A stretch of DNA of 64,000 bases from Roseiflexus sp034432635 (GTDB lineage: Bacteria > Chloroflexota > Chloroflexia > Chloroflexales > Roseiflexaceae), in the NCBI GenBank assembly GCA_034432635.1, contig DAOUBK010000094.1, forward strand, positions 62,001-126,000. Direction: 5' to 3'. Below, piece after piece: positions 35,560 through 44,584 of the stretch (its first letter is position 1; each line of letters begins with the position of its first letter). Made by a program: the position numbers and the translations under genes. The notes under the pieces were generated by a model. It ran no database searches and had not been told where the DNA came from. It worked only from the letters and a program-made list of their open reading frames with translations.

Positions 35560-36447
35560 TTATCCAACGATCTGTATTTCCAGTTCGAGTTCAATGCCGC
35601 TGAGCGCCAGCACCCGTTCACGCGCCAGGTCGATCAACCGCAGCACATCGTCACTCGACGCTCCGCCCAGATTGATGATGTAGTTAGCATGACGCGATGC
35701 AATTTCTGCATTGCCGATGCGCGTTCCTTTCAACCCTGCGACTTCGATCAGGCGCCCTGCACTGTCACCCGGCGGATTTTTGAACACGCTGCCGCAACTC
35801 GCGCCCCAGGGCGTCTTACTGCGCCGTTCGCTCGATGTGCGTTCCATCCGCTGCGCCAGCGCCGTCAAATCATCTCGGTGGAGGCGGAATGCCGCCGCAA
35901 GCACGATCGGTCGATCCTGCCACCGGATGCCTTCAGTGCGCATTTGTTTGAGAACACTCGTCCGGTAGCCAAAGGAAAAGCAATTAACCGACCACTCCTG
36001 GGTTTCACCATTCACCAGCACCCAGGCGCATTCGAGCGATGTTGCAATATCGCCGCCGTAACATCCGGCATTGCCATAGAGTGCGCCGCCAATGGTTCCC
36101 GGCAACCCTTCCGCCCATTCCAGCCCGGACCACCCCTGACGCGCCAGCCGACGCGCTGTGCCAGCCATAGGCGCGCCCGCTTCGACAATCACGCGCCCAG
36201 TGTCGTCGCTGGCTTCCAGGCGCATCTCATGACTGCGAACGCGAATGACCAGCCCATTAAACCCGCTATCGCGGACCAGGATATTCGAGCCGCCGCCAAG
36301 AACGAACACGGGCAGGTCACGCTGATCCGCCCAGGCGAGGGCAGAAATCAGATCGGCAGTACCGGTCACCTGCACAAAGTGTCGCGCCGGTCCACCAATA
36401 CGCCACGATGTATACGATGCAAGTGGTTCGTTTTCGAGATACCACAT
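35560..36447 (-). CDS. murB: UDP-N-acetylenolpyruvoylglucosamine reductase
   Basis: FAD-dependent reduction that yields UDP-N-acetylmuramate. The 295 residues include the FAD-binding motifs TSWRIGGPARHFV, FVLGGGSNILVRD and GLPGTIGGALYGNAGCYGG, the catalytic serine block CGSVFKNPPGDSAGRLIE and the C-terminal NYIINLGGASSDDVL. It starts at ATG 36447, 4 bases after the TPR gene's stop, so the two are translated closely together. Confidence 0.96.
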   Translation of the reverse strand: MWYLENEPLASYTSWRIGGPARHFVQVTGTADLISALAWADQRDLPVFVLGGGSNILVRDSGFNGLVIRVRSHEMRLEASDDTGRVIVEAGAPMAGTARRLARQGWSGLEWAEGLPGTIGGALYGNAGCYGGDIATSLECAWVLVNGETQEWSVNCFSFGYRTSVLKQMRTEGIRWQDRPIVLAAAFRLHRDDLTALAQRMERTSSERRSKTPWGASCGSVFKNPPGDSAGRLIEVAGLKGTRIGNAEIASRHANYIINLGGASSDDVLRLIDLARERVLALSGIELELEIQIVG

Positions 36448-36451
36448 ACGT

Positions 36452-37729
36452 TTATGCCGTCGTTTGTATTGAACGAATGCGACTGCGTAGCGCTGCTGCT
36501 TCATCGACGTGGCGCAGTGTCTCACGAATCTGGAGCGCCTCGCTCCAGCACGTCAGCGCCCGTATGCGTTCTTCCTGAGCTGCGTGCAGGTCGCCAAGTC
36601 GTTCAAGCGTGCGCGCAATACCGATCTGGTCGTGATCACGCCGTGCCAGCGCCAGCGCGCGCTCATAGTGCGCGGCAGCAGTGTGTGGCTGACGCAGTGC
36701 GCGCGCAGCATCGCCGAGATGGATCAGCGCAATACACTGGCCGCGCGGATTTTGGGTCAGTTCCTGCAATTCACAGGCGCGCCTGTACGAGTCCATCGCC
36801 TGTTCGTGACGCCCAAGCCGGCTCAGCACTGCGCCAATAACAGTATGCGAGCGTGCCTGACCGACGATATCGTTGATCCGCTGGCGCAGCTGGAGACTCT
36901 CTTCCGCCGACGCCAGCGCATCAGCTGCCCGGTTTTGATCGAGCAATGTCAGGGCGAGCTTGTCTTTCAGAATCGCCTGACCAATCAGGCTGCCGCGCCC
37001 CTGCTCCAGCGCCAGAGCACGGGTGTAGAAGGTAAACGCCTCACGACTCGATCCCAACACCCGATACACATCACCAATACTCGTAAGCACCCGCGCCAGT
37101 TTGAGTTTATCGTCACCGGTTTCGCGCTCCTCACGCGCCAGTTGCAGTTCCTGCAACGCTTCCAGATGCCGTCCCTGCAACTGACGCACCTTCGCCAGTT
37201 GCAACCGGGCTTCGGCTTCCAGATCGCTCAGATCGTCGCGGGCGGCACGCTCACGCGCAAGGTTCAGCGCAGCCTCCGCTTGTGTCAGTTGCCCCAATTC
37301 CCGATACATACGACCAATCCCCAGCAGCGCGCGCGCTTCCGCCTGGGCATTGTTGAGACGTTGCGCTGCCCGCAGCATGCGACGAGCGTATTCGAGACCC
37401 TCGCGGTACTGACCGCCAAATTCGAGCACCGCAAGCGCTAGGGTGCAGGCGCGCAGTTCGTAGGAACGCTGCTCCGCCACATCAAGGCGCTCGATCAACG
37501 CCAGCACCCGCTCGGTCCACCGGCGCGCGCCGCTAAAATCGAGACGTGCAATGCGCGTCTCGGCGACTTCCATTGCCGTTTCTACAGCAGCAGCATAGAC
37601 GCCTGCCTGCTCCCAGTGCCAGGTCTGTATTTCACGCCAGCCTTCGGGTGCACGCTCGTTGTTGCCATAGTGTGTAGCCAGTTCTTCGGCAACACGACGG
37701 TGGAATGTAGTTGTGCTTTCGTCTGTCAC
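36452..37729 (-). CDS. TPR-repeat protein inside the division cluster
   Basis: A 425-residue soluble protein built from about eight or nine TPR-like helical pairs from residue 45 on (for example ALLGIGRMYRELGQLTQAEA, VLTSIGDVYRVLGSSREAF and ALIHLGDAARALRQPHTAA). It has no signal peptide or membrane segment, so it probably acts as a cytoplasmic scaffold. It starts with GTG, 7 bases after the murC stop, and ends 4 bases before murB, so it is firmly part of the operon. I know no standard dcw gene of this kind. The repeats resemble those of transcriptional activators of the LuxR/MalT type, but there is no DNA-binding domain. Confidence 0.85.
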   Translation of the reverse strand: MTDESTTTFHRRVAEELATHYGNNERAPEGWREIQTWHWEQAGVYAAAVETAMEVAETRIARLDFSGARRWTERVLALIERLDVAEQRSYELRACTLALAVLEFGGQYREGLEYARRMLRAAQRLNNAQAEARALLGIGRMYRELGQLTQAEAALNLARERAARDDLSDLEAEARLQLAKVRQLQGRHLEALQELQLAREERETGDDKLKLARVLTSIGDVYRVLGSSREAFTFYTRALALEQGRGSLIGQAILKDKLALTLLDQNRAADALASAEESLQLRQRINDIVGQARSHTVIGAVLSRLGRHEQAMDSYRRACELQELTQNPRGQCIALIHLGDAARALRQPHTAAAHYERALALARRDHDQIGIARTLERLGDLHAAQEERIRALTCWSEALQIRETLRHVDEAAALRSRIRSIQTTA

Positions 37730-37736
37730 GCTATGC

Positions 37737-39143
37737 TCAATTCTGCTGTCTCAGAGTATCGATGATCAATTCGCCCACACGATACCCGTCGCCAGCGCCT
37801 AGTGTCAGCAACACATCGCCGGGACGCAACAGCGCGCCGATCATTGTCGCTGCCTCGACGACATTCCCTACCACCTGAACATCGGTGTGCCTGATGCATC
37901 CGGCAAGCGCATGCGCGGCAGTGCGCGGATCTCCGGTCTCGCGCGCCGGGTACACATCGCCAATCCGCACGACATCCGCCTGATCGAATGCATCTGCCCA
38001 GGCATCGCGCAACGCCTGCGTGCGCGAGAAGGTGTGTGGTTGCAGATAGACGACGAGCCGACGTTGCGGAAAACGTGCCCGCGCCGCTGCCAGGGTTGCG
38101 CGCGCTTCTGTCGGGTGATGCGCGTAGTCGTCGATGATGACGATGCCGTTCACCTCACCTTTGATGTCAAAACGTCGCCGTGTTCCCTGGTAGGTAGCAA
38201 GAGCATCTGCAATCGTGCTGCGCTCGACCCCCAGCAGGGTTGCGACTGCAATCGCCGCCAGTGCGTTGCGCACATTGTGATCACCGACCAGGCGCATGGT
38301 ATATGTGCCATCACGTCGTGTGCCAAAGGTGCGCCGGTCGTAGCGCCAGAGATCGAAATGGGTCGTTGCCCCATCATAGCGCACATTCGCTGCCATCCAG
38401 TCCATTGGCGCCAGGCGACACGAAGCCGGGTTACGGACAATCGCTTCTTCGATGCCATACTGCTGCATCTCTGGATGATCCGCGATGCGCAGCGCACCCG
38501 GGTCGTCGCCACAGACGATTAGGCATTGTGGCTGTGCCACGCGTCTGGTAAATGAACGGAATGCCGCTTCGTAATTCTCGGGCGATGGGTAGATATCGAC
38601 GTGCTCCCATTCGACACTGGTAATCACTGCCACATCTGGCATCAGCGCCAGAAATGTCCGGTCGTACTCATCGGCTTCGACCACCAGCGGCGCCGCCGGA
38701 TCACCCCATCGCGCGTGGACACCGAGATCGGGCGTCTCCCCACCGATCAGAAAACCGGGATCCCTGCCCGCCCGGGTCAGCATCAGCGCAATCAGCGCCG
38801 TCGTTGTGGTTTTGCCATGGGCGCCGGCGACTGCGACCACGCGCCGCTGCTGCGACCACGCGCGCCACAGATCGGTGCGCCGCAGCACCGGAATGCCGCG
38901 TGCACGTGCCGCCGACAGTTCGACGTGATCATCCCGCACGGCGGATGTTGCCACAAGCGCATCAGCGCCGGTAATCCAGGCAGGGTCGTGTCCCTCGTGG
39001 ATCAGGGCGCCACGCCCTTCGAGCGCCTCGGTAAGCGCATTGCGCTGTACATCCGACCCGCTGACCGCGTGTCCCTGATCCAGAAGGATATGCGCGATTG
39101 CGCTCATACCCGCGCCGGCAATGCCCGTAATGTGATAATGCAT
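37737..39143 (-). CDS. murC: UDP-N-acetylmuramate--L-alanine ligase
   Basis: Adds the first amino acid of the peptidoglycan stem. The 468 residues have the Mur-ligase layout: N-terminal Rossmann-like domain (YHITGIAGAGMSAIAHIL), the ATP loop AGAHGKTTTTALIALML, the central-domain motif DEYDRTFLAL and the C-terminal IIDDYAHHPTEARATL. The start is ATG 39143, since upstream in-frame codons lack family similarity. The small membrane protein gene ends 19 bases upstream. Confidence 0.96.
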   Translation of the reverse strand: MHYHITGIAGAGMSAIAHILLDQGHAVSGSDVQRNALTEALEGRGALIHEGHDPAWITGADALVATSAVRDDHVELSAARARGIPVLRRTDLWRAWSQQRRVVAVAGAHGKTTTTALIALMLTRAGRDPGFLIGGETPDLGVHARWGDPAAPLVVEADEYDRTFLALMPDVAVITSVEWEHVDIYPSPENYEAAFRSFTRRVAQPQCLIVCGDDPGALRIADHPEMQQYGIEEAIVRNPASCRLAPMDWMAANVRYDGATTHFDLWRYDRRTFGTRRDGTYTMRLVGDHNVRNALAAIAVATLLGVERSTIADALATYQGTRRRFDIKGEVNGIVIIDDYAHHPTEARATLAAARARFPQRRLVVYLQPHTFSRTQALRDAWADAFDQADVVRIGDVYPARETGDPRTAAHALAGCIRHTDVQVVGNVVEAATMIGALLRPGDVLLTLGAGDGYRVGELIIDTLRQQN

Positions 39144-39162
39144 CGTATTGTGACCCAACCAG

Positions 39163-39810
39163 TTATTTCTTTGGCCCACCGCTGCCACCACCGCCGCCAT
39201 CAACCGCCCAGATACGGTTGAAGCGTATTGCCGTCACAATCAGCAGCGTAATGACAAATGCAGCGATGGTCGAAGGAATAATGCCAGTCCAGGTCGGCAA
39301 ACTGTTCAATGCCGTTGCCAGGGTCGGCGGAACTTCCGCAGTTGGTGCAAACTCACGCCAGAAGATCGACACGGCGCTGGTCAGCAGGACGGCGGTATAC
39401 AGACCCGTCAGCGCCCCCAGAATGCGCAGCGGTCGTTTGCCGCCCCATCCACCGAGCGGCTTGCCCTCCCACGGAAACGAATATCCGATACCGATGGCAA
39501 CCAGCGCGATAAAGATCAGTACCCGCAACAGGAGCGGCGCTTCGAGATTTTCTGGAATGATCGGACCGAGCGGCGCAACATCGGCAGCGCTGCCGCCGGT
39601 CAGAAAGGCAGCCAGGCGCGGCAGGTTGCTGTACGTTCGATTGATCAGATCAACGATGAAATTGCCACCCTGGACCGACACCACATAGGCAAGCGTGGTC
39701 AGCAATCCCAGGCTGACAATGTAGCGAAACCCCCAGACCCAACCGAGGATGCCGAGCGCCGCAAGGATCGAATAGGTAACGAACGGACCGCTCAGATCGA
39801 TCGTTATCAT
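39163..39810 (-). CDS. Small multi-pass membrane protein of the division cluster, unknown function
   Basis: I do not recognise this 215-residue protein with confidence. It has about five hydrophobic segments (ILAALGILGWVWGFRYIVSL, LLTTLAYVV, LLRVLIFIALVAIGIGY, LRILGALTGLYTAVLLTSAV, TIAAFVITLLIVTAI) and a Gly/Ser/Lys tail. The order of the first two helices and the GALTGLYTAV helix faintly recall CvpA-type proteins, but that is a guess. Its ATG overlaps the murG stop (ATGA), so it is translated with murG. A role at the membrane steps of wall synthesis is an inference from position only. Confidence 0.8.
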   Translation of the reverse strand: MITIDLSGPFVTYSILAALGILGWVWGFRYIVSLGLLTTLAYVVSVQGGNFIVDLINRTYSNLPRLAAFLTGGSAADVAPLGPIIPENLEAPLLLRVLIFIALVAIGIGYSFPWEGKPLGGWGGKRPLRILGALTGLYTAVLLTSAVSIFWREFAPTAEVPPTLATALNSLPTWTGIIPSTIAAFVITLLIVTAIRFNRIWAVDGGGGGSGGPKK

Positions 39811-41126
39811 GCCGTTTTTCTCCTGATCACCAGCGTCCTCAGCAGGAACGCGAGCCGCTGCGCTGCGTCCGGTTGTGCCAACGCTCGCGCGCGTTCCGCC
39901 ATCGCACGACGCTCTTCTGGACAGTTGATGAGCCGGTAAATTTCGCGAAACAGCAATCCTTTTTCCGTTGTATCCGCCAGCGCTGCATCGCTCACCTTGA
40001 CCGCCGCACCACGCTGTGCCAGGTAATCGGCATTTTCATCCTGGTGAACGTGAGGGTATGGCACCAGCACTGCCGGTAAGCCAACTGCGGGCAATTCTCC
40101 GAGTATCGATGCGCCACTGCGACAGACCGCGAGATCGGCAGCGACCAGTGCGGCGATCATTGTTGGCATTGCTGGTGAACCACTATGCGCTGACATGTCA
40201 GACGCGCTATGCAAATACTCAAAGAGATGATACCGCTTTTGCAGATTCTCTGGCAATGCCCTCATCGCTGCCTGCAGAAATGTCGAATCTCCTTCACGAC
40301 CGCACACATGAATGATTTCCATCAACGGTAACAGCAGTGGCAGCAGAGCGGCAATTGCGCGATTGATGCTGCGCGCCCCACGACTGCCACCGGCGACCAG
40401 CAGTGTCGGCACCTCGTCGCTCAACCCAAACATCGCGCGGCAGGCGCGCCGGTCGGCGTGAAACAATTCCTGCCGCACCGGATATCCAGTGACGACCAGG
40501 CGGACTGTACGGTTCCGGGTTGTCAGGTGTGGCACGGCGCGCTCGAAATCCACCGGCATCAACCCCAGATAGCGCCCGGAGTCTGCCACGCTACAGGCGA
40601 CCAGGTCTGCCAGACGCGCCAGCAAACGTACCGCCAGTCCAGGCACGACATCGGGCAGGTAGATCACGGTCGGTACACGCGCCAACCGCGCTGCCAGAAA
40701 CACCGGTACGCACACATATCCACCCGTTCCCAGAATTGCCGCAGGGTGATCGCGGGCAATCAGATAGCGCGCTGCCATCGTTCCACGCGCCAGCGTCATC
40801 AGGTTGCGCACCATGGTCAACGGGTCACGTCCCCGCACCGCAGCCGCCGGCAGCGCGTGGAATGGCAGGACACTCTCACGCGCCACCAGCGCGGCTTCCA
40901 TACCCCCAACGCTGCCAACATACAGCGCCGACCATCGGGTGTGGAACACCATTGTCCGGTTGCGTCCGTCATTCGCATCAGCGACGACGAATTGCACCCC
41001 AGGCACGTTGAGTGCTGCGGCGACGGCTAACGCCGGATACACGTGACCGCCCGTTCCGCCACCAACCAGCCAGGCGCGCAAAGGAGACAGCCCGTCCGGA
41101 TCGTGCGGTATCTGTGACTGTTTCAT
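39807..41126 (-). CDS. murG: Undecaprenyl-PP-MurNAc-pentapeptide GlcNAc transferase
   Basis: Converts lipid I to lipid II at the inner face of the membrane. The 439-residue GT-B enzyme has the glycine loop VGGGTGGHVYPALAVA, ILGTGGYVCVPVFLAA, LLVAGGSRGARSINRAI, the donor-site block CRSGASILGELPAVGLPAVL and HQDENADYLAQRGAA. It is longer than most MurG proteins (about 360), mainly because of an insert near SASDMSAHSGSPAMPTM. ATG 41126 is preferred; ATG 41156 is possible. Either way its start lies inside the 3' end of ftsW. Confidence 0.94.
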   Translation of the reverse strand: MKQSQIPHDPDGLSPLRAWLVGGGTGGHVYPALAVAAALNVPGVQFVVADANDGRNRTMVFHTRWSALYVGSVGGMEAALVARESVLPFHALPAAAVRGRDPLTMVRNLMTLARGTMAARYLIARDHPAAILGTGGYVCVPVFLAARLARVPTVIYLPDVVPGLAVRLLARLADLVACSVADSGRYLGLMPVDFERAVPHLTTRNRTVRLVVTGYPVRQELFHADRRACRAMFGLSDEVPTLLVAGGSRGARSINRAIAALLPLLLPLMEIIHVCGREGDSTFLQAAMRALPENLQKRYHLFEYLHSASDMSAHSGSPAMPTMIAALVAADLAVCRSGASILGELPAVGLPAVLVPYPHVHQDENADYLAQRGAAVKVSDAALADTTEKGLLFREIYRLINCPEERRAMAERARALAQPDAAQRLAFLLRTLVIRRKTA

Positions 41127-42249
41127 CGGTCGCACCAGGAGATGGGTTGCTGGCATAGCGCGAAATGTTCAGCACGATGCCAACCGCGGTCATACACACA
41201 GTCAACGATGTTCCGCCGTAGCTAATGAAAGGCAGGGTCAACCCCGTAAACGGAATAAGGGTCGTCACCACAGCAATGTTGATCAATGCCTGAAAGACTA
41301 GCCAGACGGTAATGCCGGTCGCAAGCAGCGCCGCAAAGGGATCAGGCGAACGTCCGGCAATACGCATCCCGCGGTAGGCGATCACCAGAAAGCAGGTGAT
41401 GACGAACAGGGTTCCGATCAGACCAAACTCTTCGCCGATAATGGCAAAGATGGCGTCGGTGTGAGCTTCGGGCAACCAGAAGAACTTCTGGCGCGCCTGT
41501 CCGATACCGACGCCGAACAGCCCGCCGCTCCCCAGGGCATAGAGAGCGTGCACCGGTTGATACCCCGCACCCTGGTAGTGCGCAAACGGATCGATCCAGG
41601 CGGCGATCCGTTCCTGCCGATAGGCTGCAATGTTGATCAATCCCCAGAATGCACCACCTGCAACAACTGCCGCCCCAATGACATGAAGCACGTTTGCGCC
41701 AGCAGCAAAGTACACAATCCCGGCAATGATCACCAGGACAATCGTCGTTCCGAGGTCACGCCCCAGCATCACCAGCCCGCATACCACGCCGAGCATGAGC
41801 GCAAACGGAACCAACCCATAGGTCACGTTGGTCAGTTTCTCACCACGGCGCGAGAGCCAGTCGGCAATGTAAATCACCAGCGTCAGCTTGGCGATCTCCG
41901 ATGGTTGCATGCTGAATGCGCCAATGCGGATCCAGCTGCGTGCACCGTTGGCTTCGGTCATCGATGCCGGCAGGAGCAGCGTCAGCACGAGCAGGAAGAG
42001 CGTACCTACCATCAGGTGCACCGAGAAGCGCCGCCAGACGCGATAATCGATGCGCTGCGCCACAAGTAAGCCGGCTGTGCCGATCAGAGCAGCAATCATC
42101 TGTCGCCAGGTGTAGTAGAGTTGATCACCGGTATCGGCATACGCACGCATAAACGATGCGCTGTAGACCATAACCAGTCCGAGTGGAATGAGTACCCCAA
42201 CTGCTGTCAGCAGGGGGTAGTCCGGTTTGCGTTGAAGCATTGCTGCCAT
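40978..42249 (-). CDS. ftsW: Lipid II polymerase / division protein FtsW
   Basis: SEDS-family glycosyltransferase that polymerises septal peptidoglycan with FtsI. The 423 residues have about ten membrane helices and the family motifs VYSASFMRAY, GARSWIRIGAFSMQPSEIAKL, LGRDLGTTIVLV, ALGSGGLFGVGIGQ and TGLTLPFISYGGTSL. The normal FtsW end is near NISRYA. Here the frame runs on for about 60 basic residues (ARLAGWWRNGRSRVSGVSRR) that overlap murG by about 149 bases. The start is uncertain: ATG 42249 (MAAMLQRK) or 42240. Confidence 0.94.
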   Translation of the reverse strand: MAAMLQRKPDYPLLTAVGVLIPLGLVMVYSASFMRAYADTGDQLYYTWRQMIAALIGTAGLLVAQRIDYRVWRRFSVHLMVGTLFLLVLTLLLPASMTEANGARSWIRIGAFSMQPSEIAKLTLVIYIADWLSRRGEKLTNVTYGLVPFALMLGVVCGLVMLGRDLGTTIVLVIIAGIVYFAAGANVLHVIGAAVVAGGAFWGLINIAAYRQERIAAWIDPFAHYQGAGYQPVHALYALGSGGLFGVGIGQARQKFFWLPEAHTDAIFAIIGEEFGLIGTLFVITCFLVIAYRGMRIAGRSPDPFAALLATGITVWLVFQALINIAVVTTLIPFTGLTLPFISYGGTSLTVCMTAVGIVLNISRYASNPSPGATDETVTDTARSGRAVSFARLAGWWRNGRSRVSGVSRRRSTQRAWGAIRRR

Positions 42250-42332
42250 ATGCCACCACATATGAATAGGGAACGCAGTGGTACCGTGTCCCTGCGGCAC
42301 TCCAGATCACAGAACGAACATGCTGCGTGCAT

Positions 42333-43181
42333 CTACAGTAGGATCGCCAGCGGCGGCGTGATGATCAACACCAGCACGACCAGCACCACCAGTACTGCCA
42401 TCGTCAGGAGCCATCCAGCGCGCAGACCCAATCGAACGACCGTCGGCGGATAGGAACGCGGATCGAGCGCAAAACGTGGCGCCAGCAACCATCCGATCAC
42501 TGTGCCGGCCAGCAACCCGCCGATATGTGCATTGTTGTCGATGTAGGGCGACGTAAATCCGAGCGCCAGATTGATCATCACCACGAATATCAGGCTGCCG
42601 AGTTGCTGACGTGCGATGCCGCCCAGCACCGAACGCGCAACGACGTAGAAGGCGATCAGCGCGCCAATCAGACCAAAAATCGCCCCCGACGCGCCAACCG
42701 AGGGGTTGGGATTGAACGCATACGACATCACTCCGCCGCCTAAACCGGCGATCAGGTAGAGTGCCAGGAAGCGTTGCGAGCCGAAGATGCGTTCAGTTTC
42801 GAAGCCCAGCGAATAGAGCGCAAACGAGTTGAAGAACAGGTGTGCAATGCTGCCATGAAGAAACATTGCGGTCAGAAAACGGTAGTACTGCCCGCCAATG
42901 AAAATCGCAGCATTCTCTTTCGCACCCCAGATCAGGGTCAGTTCGTACACACTCACGACACCGGCAATACGGATACCGATCACATCCAGCAACCAGGGTC
43001 CGACGAAGATCAGAATGTTGATCACCAGCAGGGTGCGCGCCACCCAGGGCGTAAACAGCGGAACCCGCACGCGCAACGACGCGGCTTCAGCCGGTTCTGC
43101 AGGCGCCGGCTCTTCGGGCTGGCGCCCTGCTGCTTCAAGGTTGCGCAGGACCTGTTGATAATCGTTATCGTTATCGCTCAC
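42333..43181 (-). CDS. Rhomboid-family intramembrane serine protease
   Basis: A 282-residue membrane protein with a cytoplasmic N-terminal tail rich in Pro/Glu/Ala and six or seven membrane helices. It has the rhomboid features: HGSIAHLFFNSFALYSLG, the catalytic serine in GASGAIFGLIGAL and the catalytic histidine in NNAHIGGLLAG. It therefore should cleave membrane-protein helices. The GTG start overlaps the murD stop (GTGA), so it is translated within the dcw operon, an unusual place for a rhomboid. The substrate is unknown; a division or wall protein is possible. Confidence 0.9.
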   Translation of the reverse strand: MSDNDNDYQQVLRNLEAAGRQPEEPAPAEPAEAASLRVRVPLFTPWVARTLLVINILIFVGPWLLDVIGIRIAGVVSVYELTLIWGAKENAAIFIGGQYYRFLTAMFLHGSIAHLFFNSFALYSLGFETERIFGSQRFLALYLIAGLGGGVMSYAFNPNPSVGASGAIFGLIGALIAFYVVARSVLGGIARQQLGSLIFVVMINLALGFTSPYIDNNAHIGGLLAGTVIGWLLAPRFALDPRSYPPTVVRLGLRAGWLLTMAVLVVLVVLVLIITPPLAILL

Positions 43182-44578
43182 GTAAAACTCTCGACGATGC
43201 GGCGAAACGCTTCACCGCGATGAAACTCATTGCGGAACATACCAAAACTCGCGCACCCCGGCGAAAGCAGCACAATGTCGCCGGGTGCGGCGATGTGGCG
43301 GGCTGCCATAACCACACCCTCAAAGTCGTCGAACGGTCCGCATACTTCGACCGATGGAGCCACTCTCCACAGAGCCTGTTGCAACCGTGGCGTGGCAGTT
43401 CCATGCACCAGCACGACGGCTTTGACACGACCGGCAATCTCACGCACAAGATCATCGAACGGCAATTGTTTGTCGGCGCCACCGGCGATTAACACAACTG
43501 GATCGTCGAACGCCTGCAGGGCTGCGATCACTGCTGTGGGGGCTGTTGCTGTGGTGTCGTTGATGTAACGCACCCCGTCGAGTTCGCGCACCAGTTCTAA
43601 CCGATGTTCGACGCCGGTAAACATGCGTACAGCGCGCCGAATATGATCCGACGCAACGCCGAAGGAGCAGGCTGCTGCAGTTGCCGCAGCAATGTTCCCC
43701 AGGTTATGCGCGCCGCGGAGCTGCACATCGTCGCGTGTGCAGATGACGTGCTGTTCACCGCGATGATCACGCCAGATCAACTCGTCTCCCTGCCAGAAGG
43801 CTGCCCGCCCCGCGGGTGCCAGCGCCGGATGTGCAGCGCTGGCGAACCAGACCACATCATCAGGGCGCTGTTCAACCACCGCCATTGCCCGCATCAACGG
43901 CGAGTCGGCGTTCAACACCACTGCGTCGCCGGAGCGTTGATGTCGCCAGATCTGCTCCTTTGCCCGAATGTATGCCTCCATCGTTCCGTGCCGATCCAGA
44001 TGGTCTGGTGCAAGTGTAGTAATACAGGCAATCTTCGGGCTTAACCCGGCTTCACCCAACCCTTCGAGCACGAACGAGGAGAGTTCCAGCACCACGGGGG
44101 TTGTGGCTGTCAGCGCGGGCAACTGTTCGAGCGCTGAAATGCGCAGATTGCCGGCGATCACCGTATCCGGAAACTGCTCGCGCAGCATAGCGCCGAGCAG
44201 GAGCGTTGTCGTCGTCTTGCCTTTGGTGCCGGTCACGCCGAGAACAGGTCCGGGGCAGAGTCGGAAGAAGATGGTCATCTCCATTTCGATAGTTGCGCCC
44301 GCAGCCCGCGCACTCTCGAGGTAGCGCGAGGAAGGCGGCACCGCCGGGTTGCGCACAACGATCTCCGCCCGGCGGAAATCATCTTCGCGGTGTTCGCCCA
44401 ACACGAAACGGATCGGCAGACCGGCGAGTGCATCGAGCGACGCACGCAGGTCATCAGGTCCACGCAGATCGGTAACCGTCACATCGGCGCCCTGTAAGGC
44501 GAGGAAGCGTGCCACACCCGTTCCGCCGCCATGAACGCCAAGCCCCATAACCAGCACGCGCTTGCCTGCCAGTTGCAT
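43178..44578 (-). CDS. murD: UDP-N-acetylmuramoylalanine--D-glutamate ligase
   Basis: Adds D-glutamate to the peptidoglycan stem. The 466-residue Mur ligase begins with a Rossmann-like domain (VLVMGLGVHGGGTGVARFLA), then the ATP loop GVTGTKGKTTTTLLLGAML, the central motif LAPDHLDRHGTMEAYI and the C-terminal YINDTTATAPTAVIAALQ and LLSPGCASFGMFRNEFHRG. It follows mraY by 6 bases and overlaps the rhomboid gene by 4. Confidence 0.96.
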   Translation of the reverse strand: MQLAGKRVLVMGLGVHGGGTGVARFLALQGADVTVTDLRGPDDLRASLDALAGLPIRFVLGEHREDDFRRAEIVVRNPAVPPSSRYLESARAAGATIEMEMTIFFRLCPGPVLGVTGTKGKTTTTLLLGAMLREQFPDTVIAGNLRISALEQLPALTATTPVVLELSSFVLEGLGEAGLSPKIACITTLAPDHLDRHGTMEAYIRAKEQIWRHQRSGDAVVLNADSPLMRAMAVVEQRPDDVVWFASAAHPALAPAGRAAFWQGDELIWRDHRGEQHVICTRDDVQLRGAHNLGNIAAATAAACSFGVASDHIRRAVRMFTGVEHRLELVRELDGVRYINDTTATAPTAVIAALQAFDDPVVLIAGGADKQLPFDDLVREIAGRVKAVVLVHGTATPRLQQALWRVAPSVEVCGPFDDFEGVVMAARHIAAPGDIVLLSPGCASFGMFRNEFHRGEAFRRIVESFT

Positions 44579-44584
44579 ACCGTT

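Noticed and set aside
35518..36840. A 440-codon plus-strand frame
   Set aside because: It is antisense to murB and the TPR gene and has no family features.
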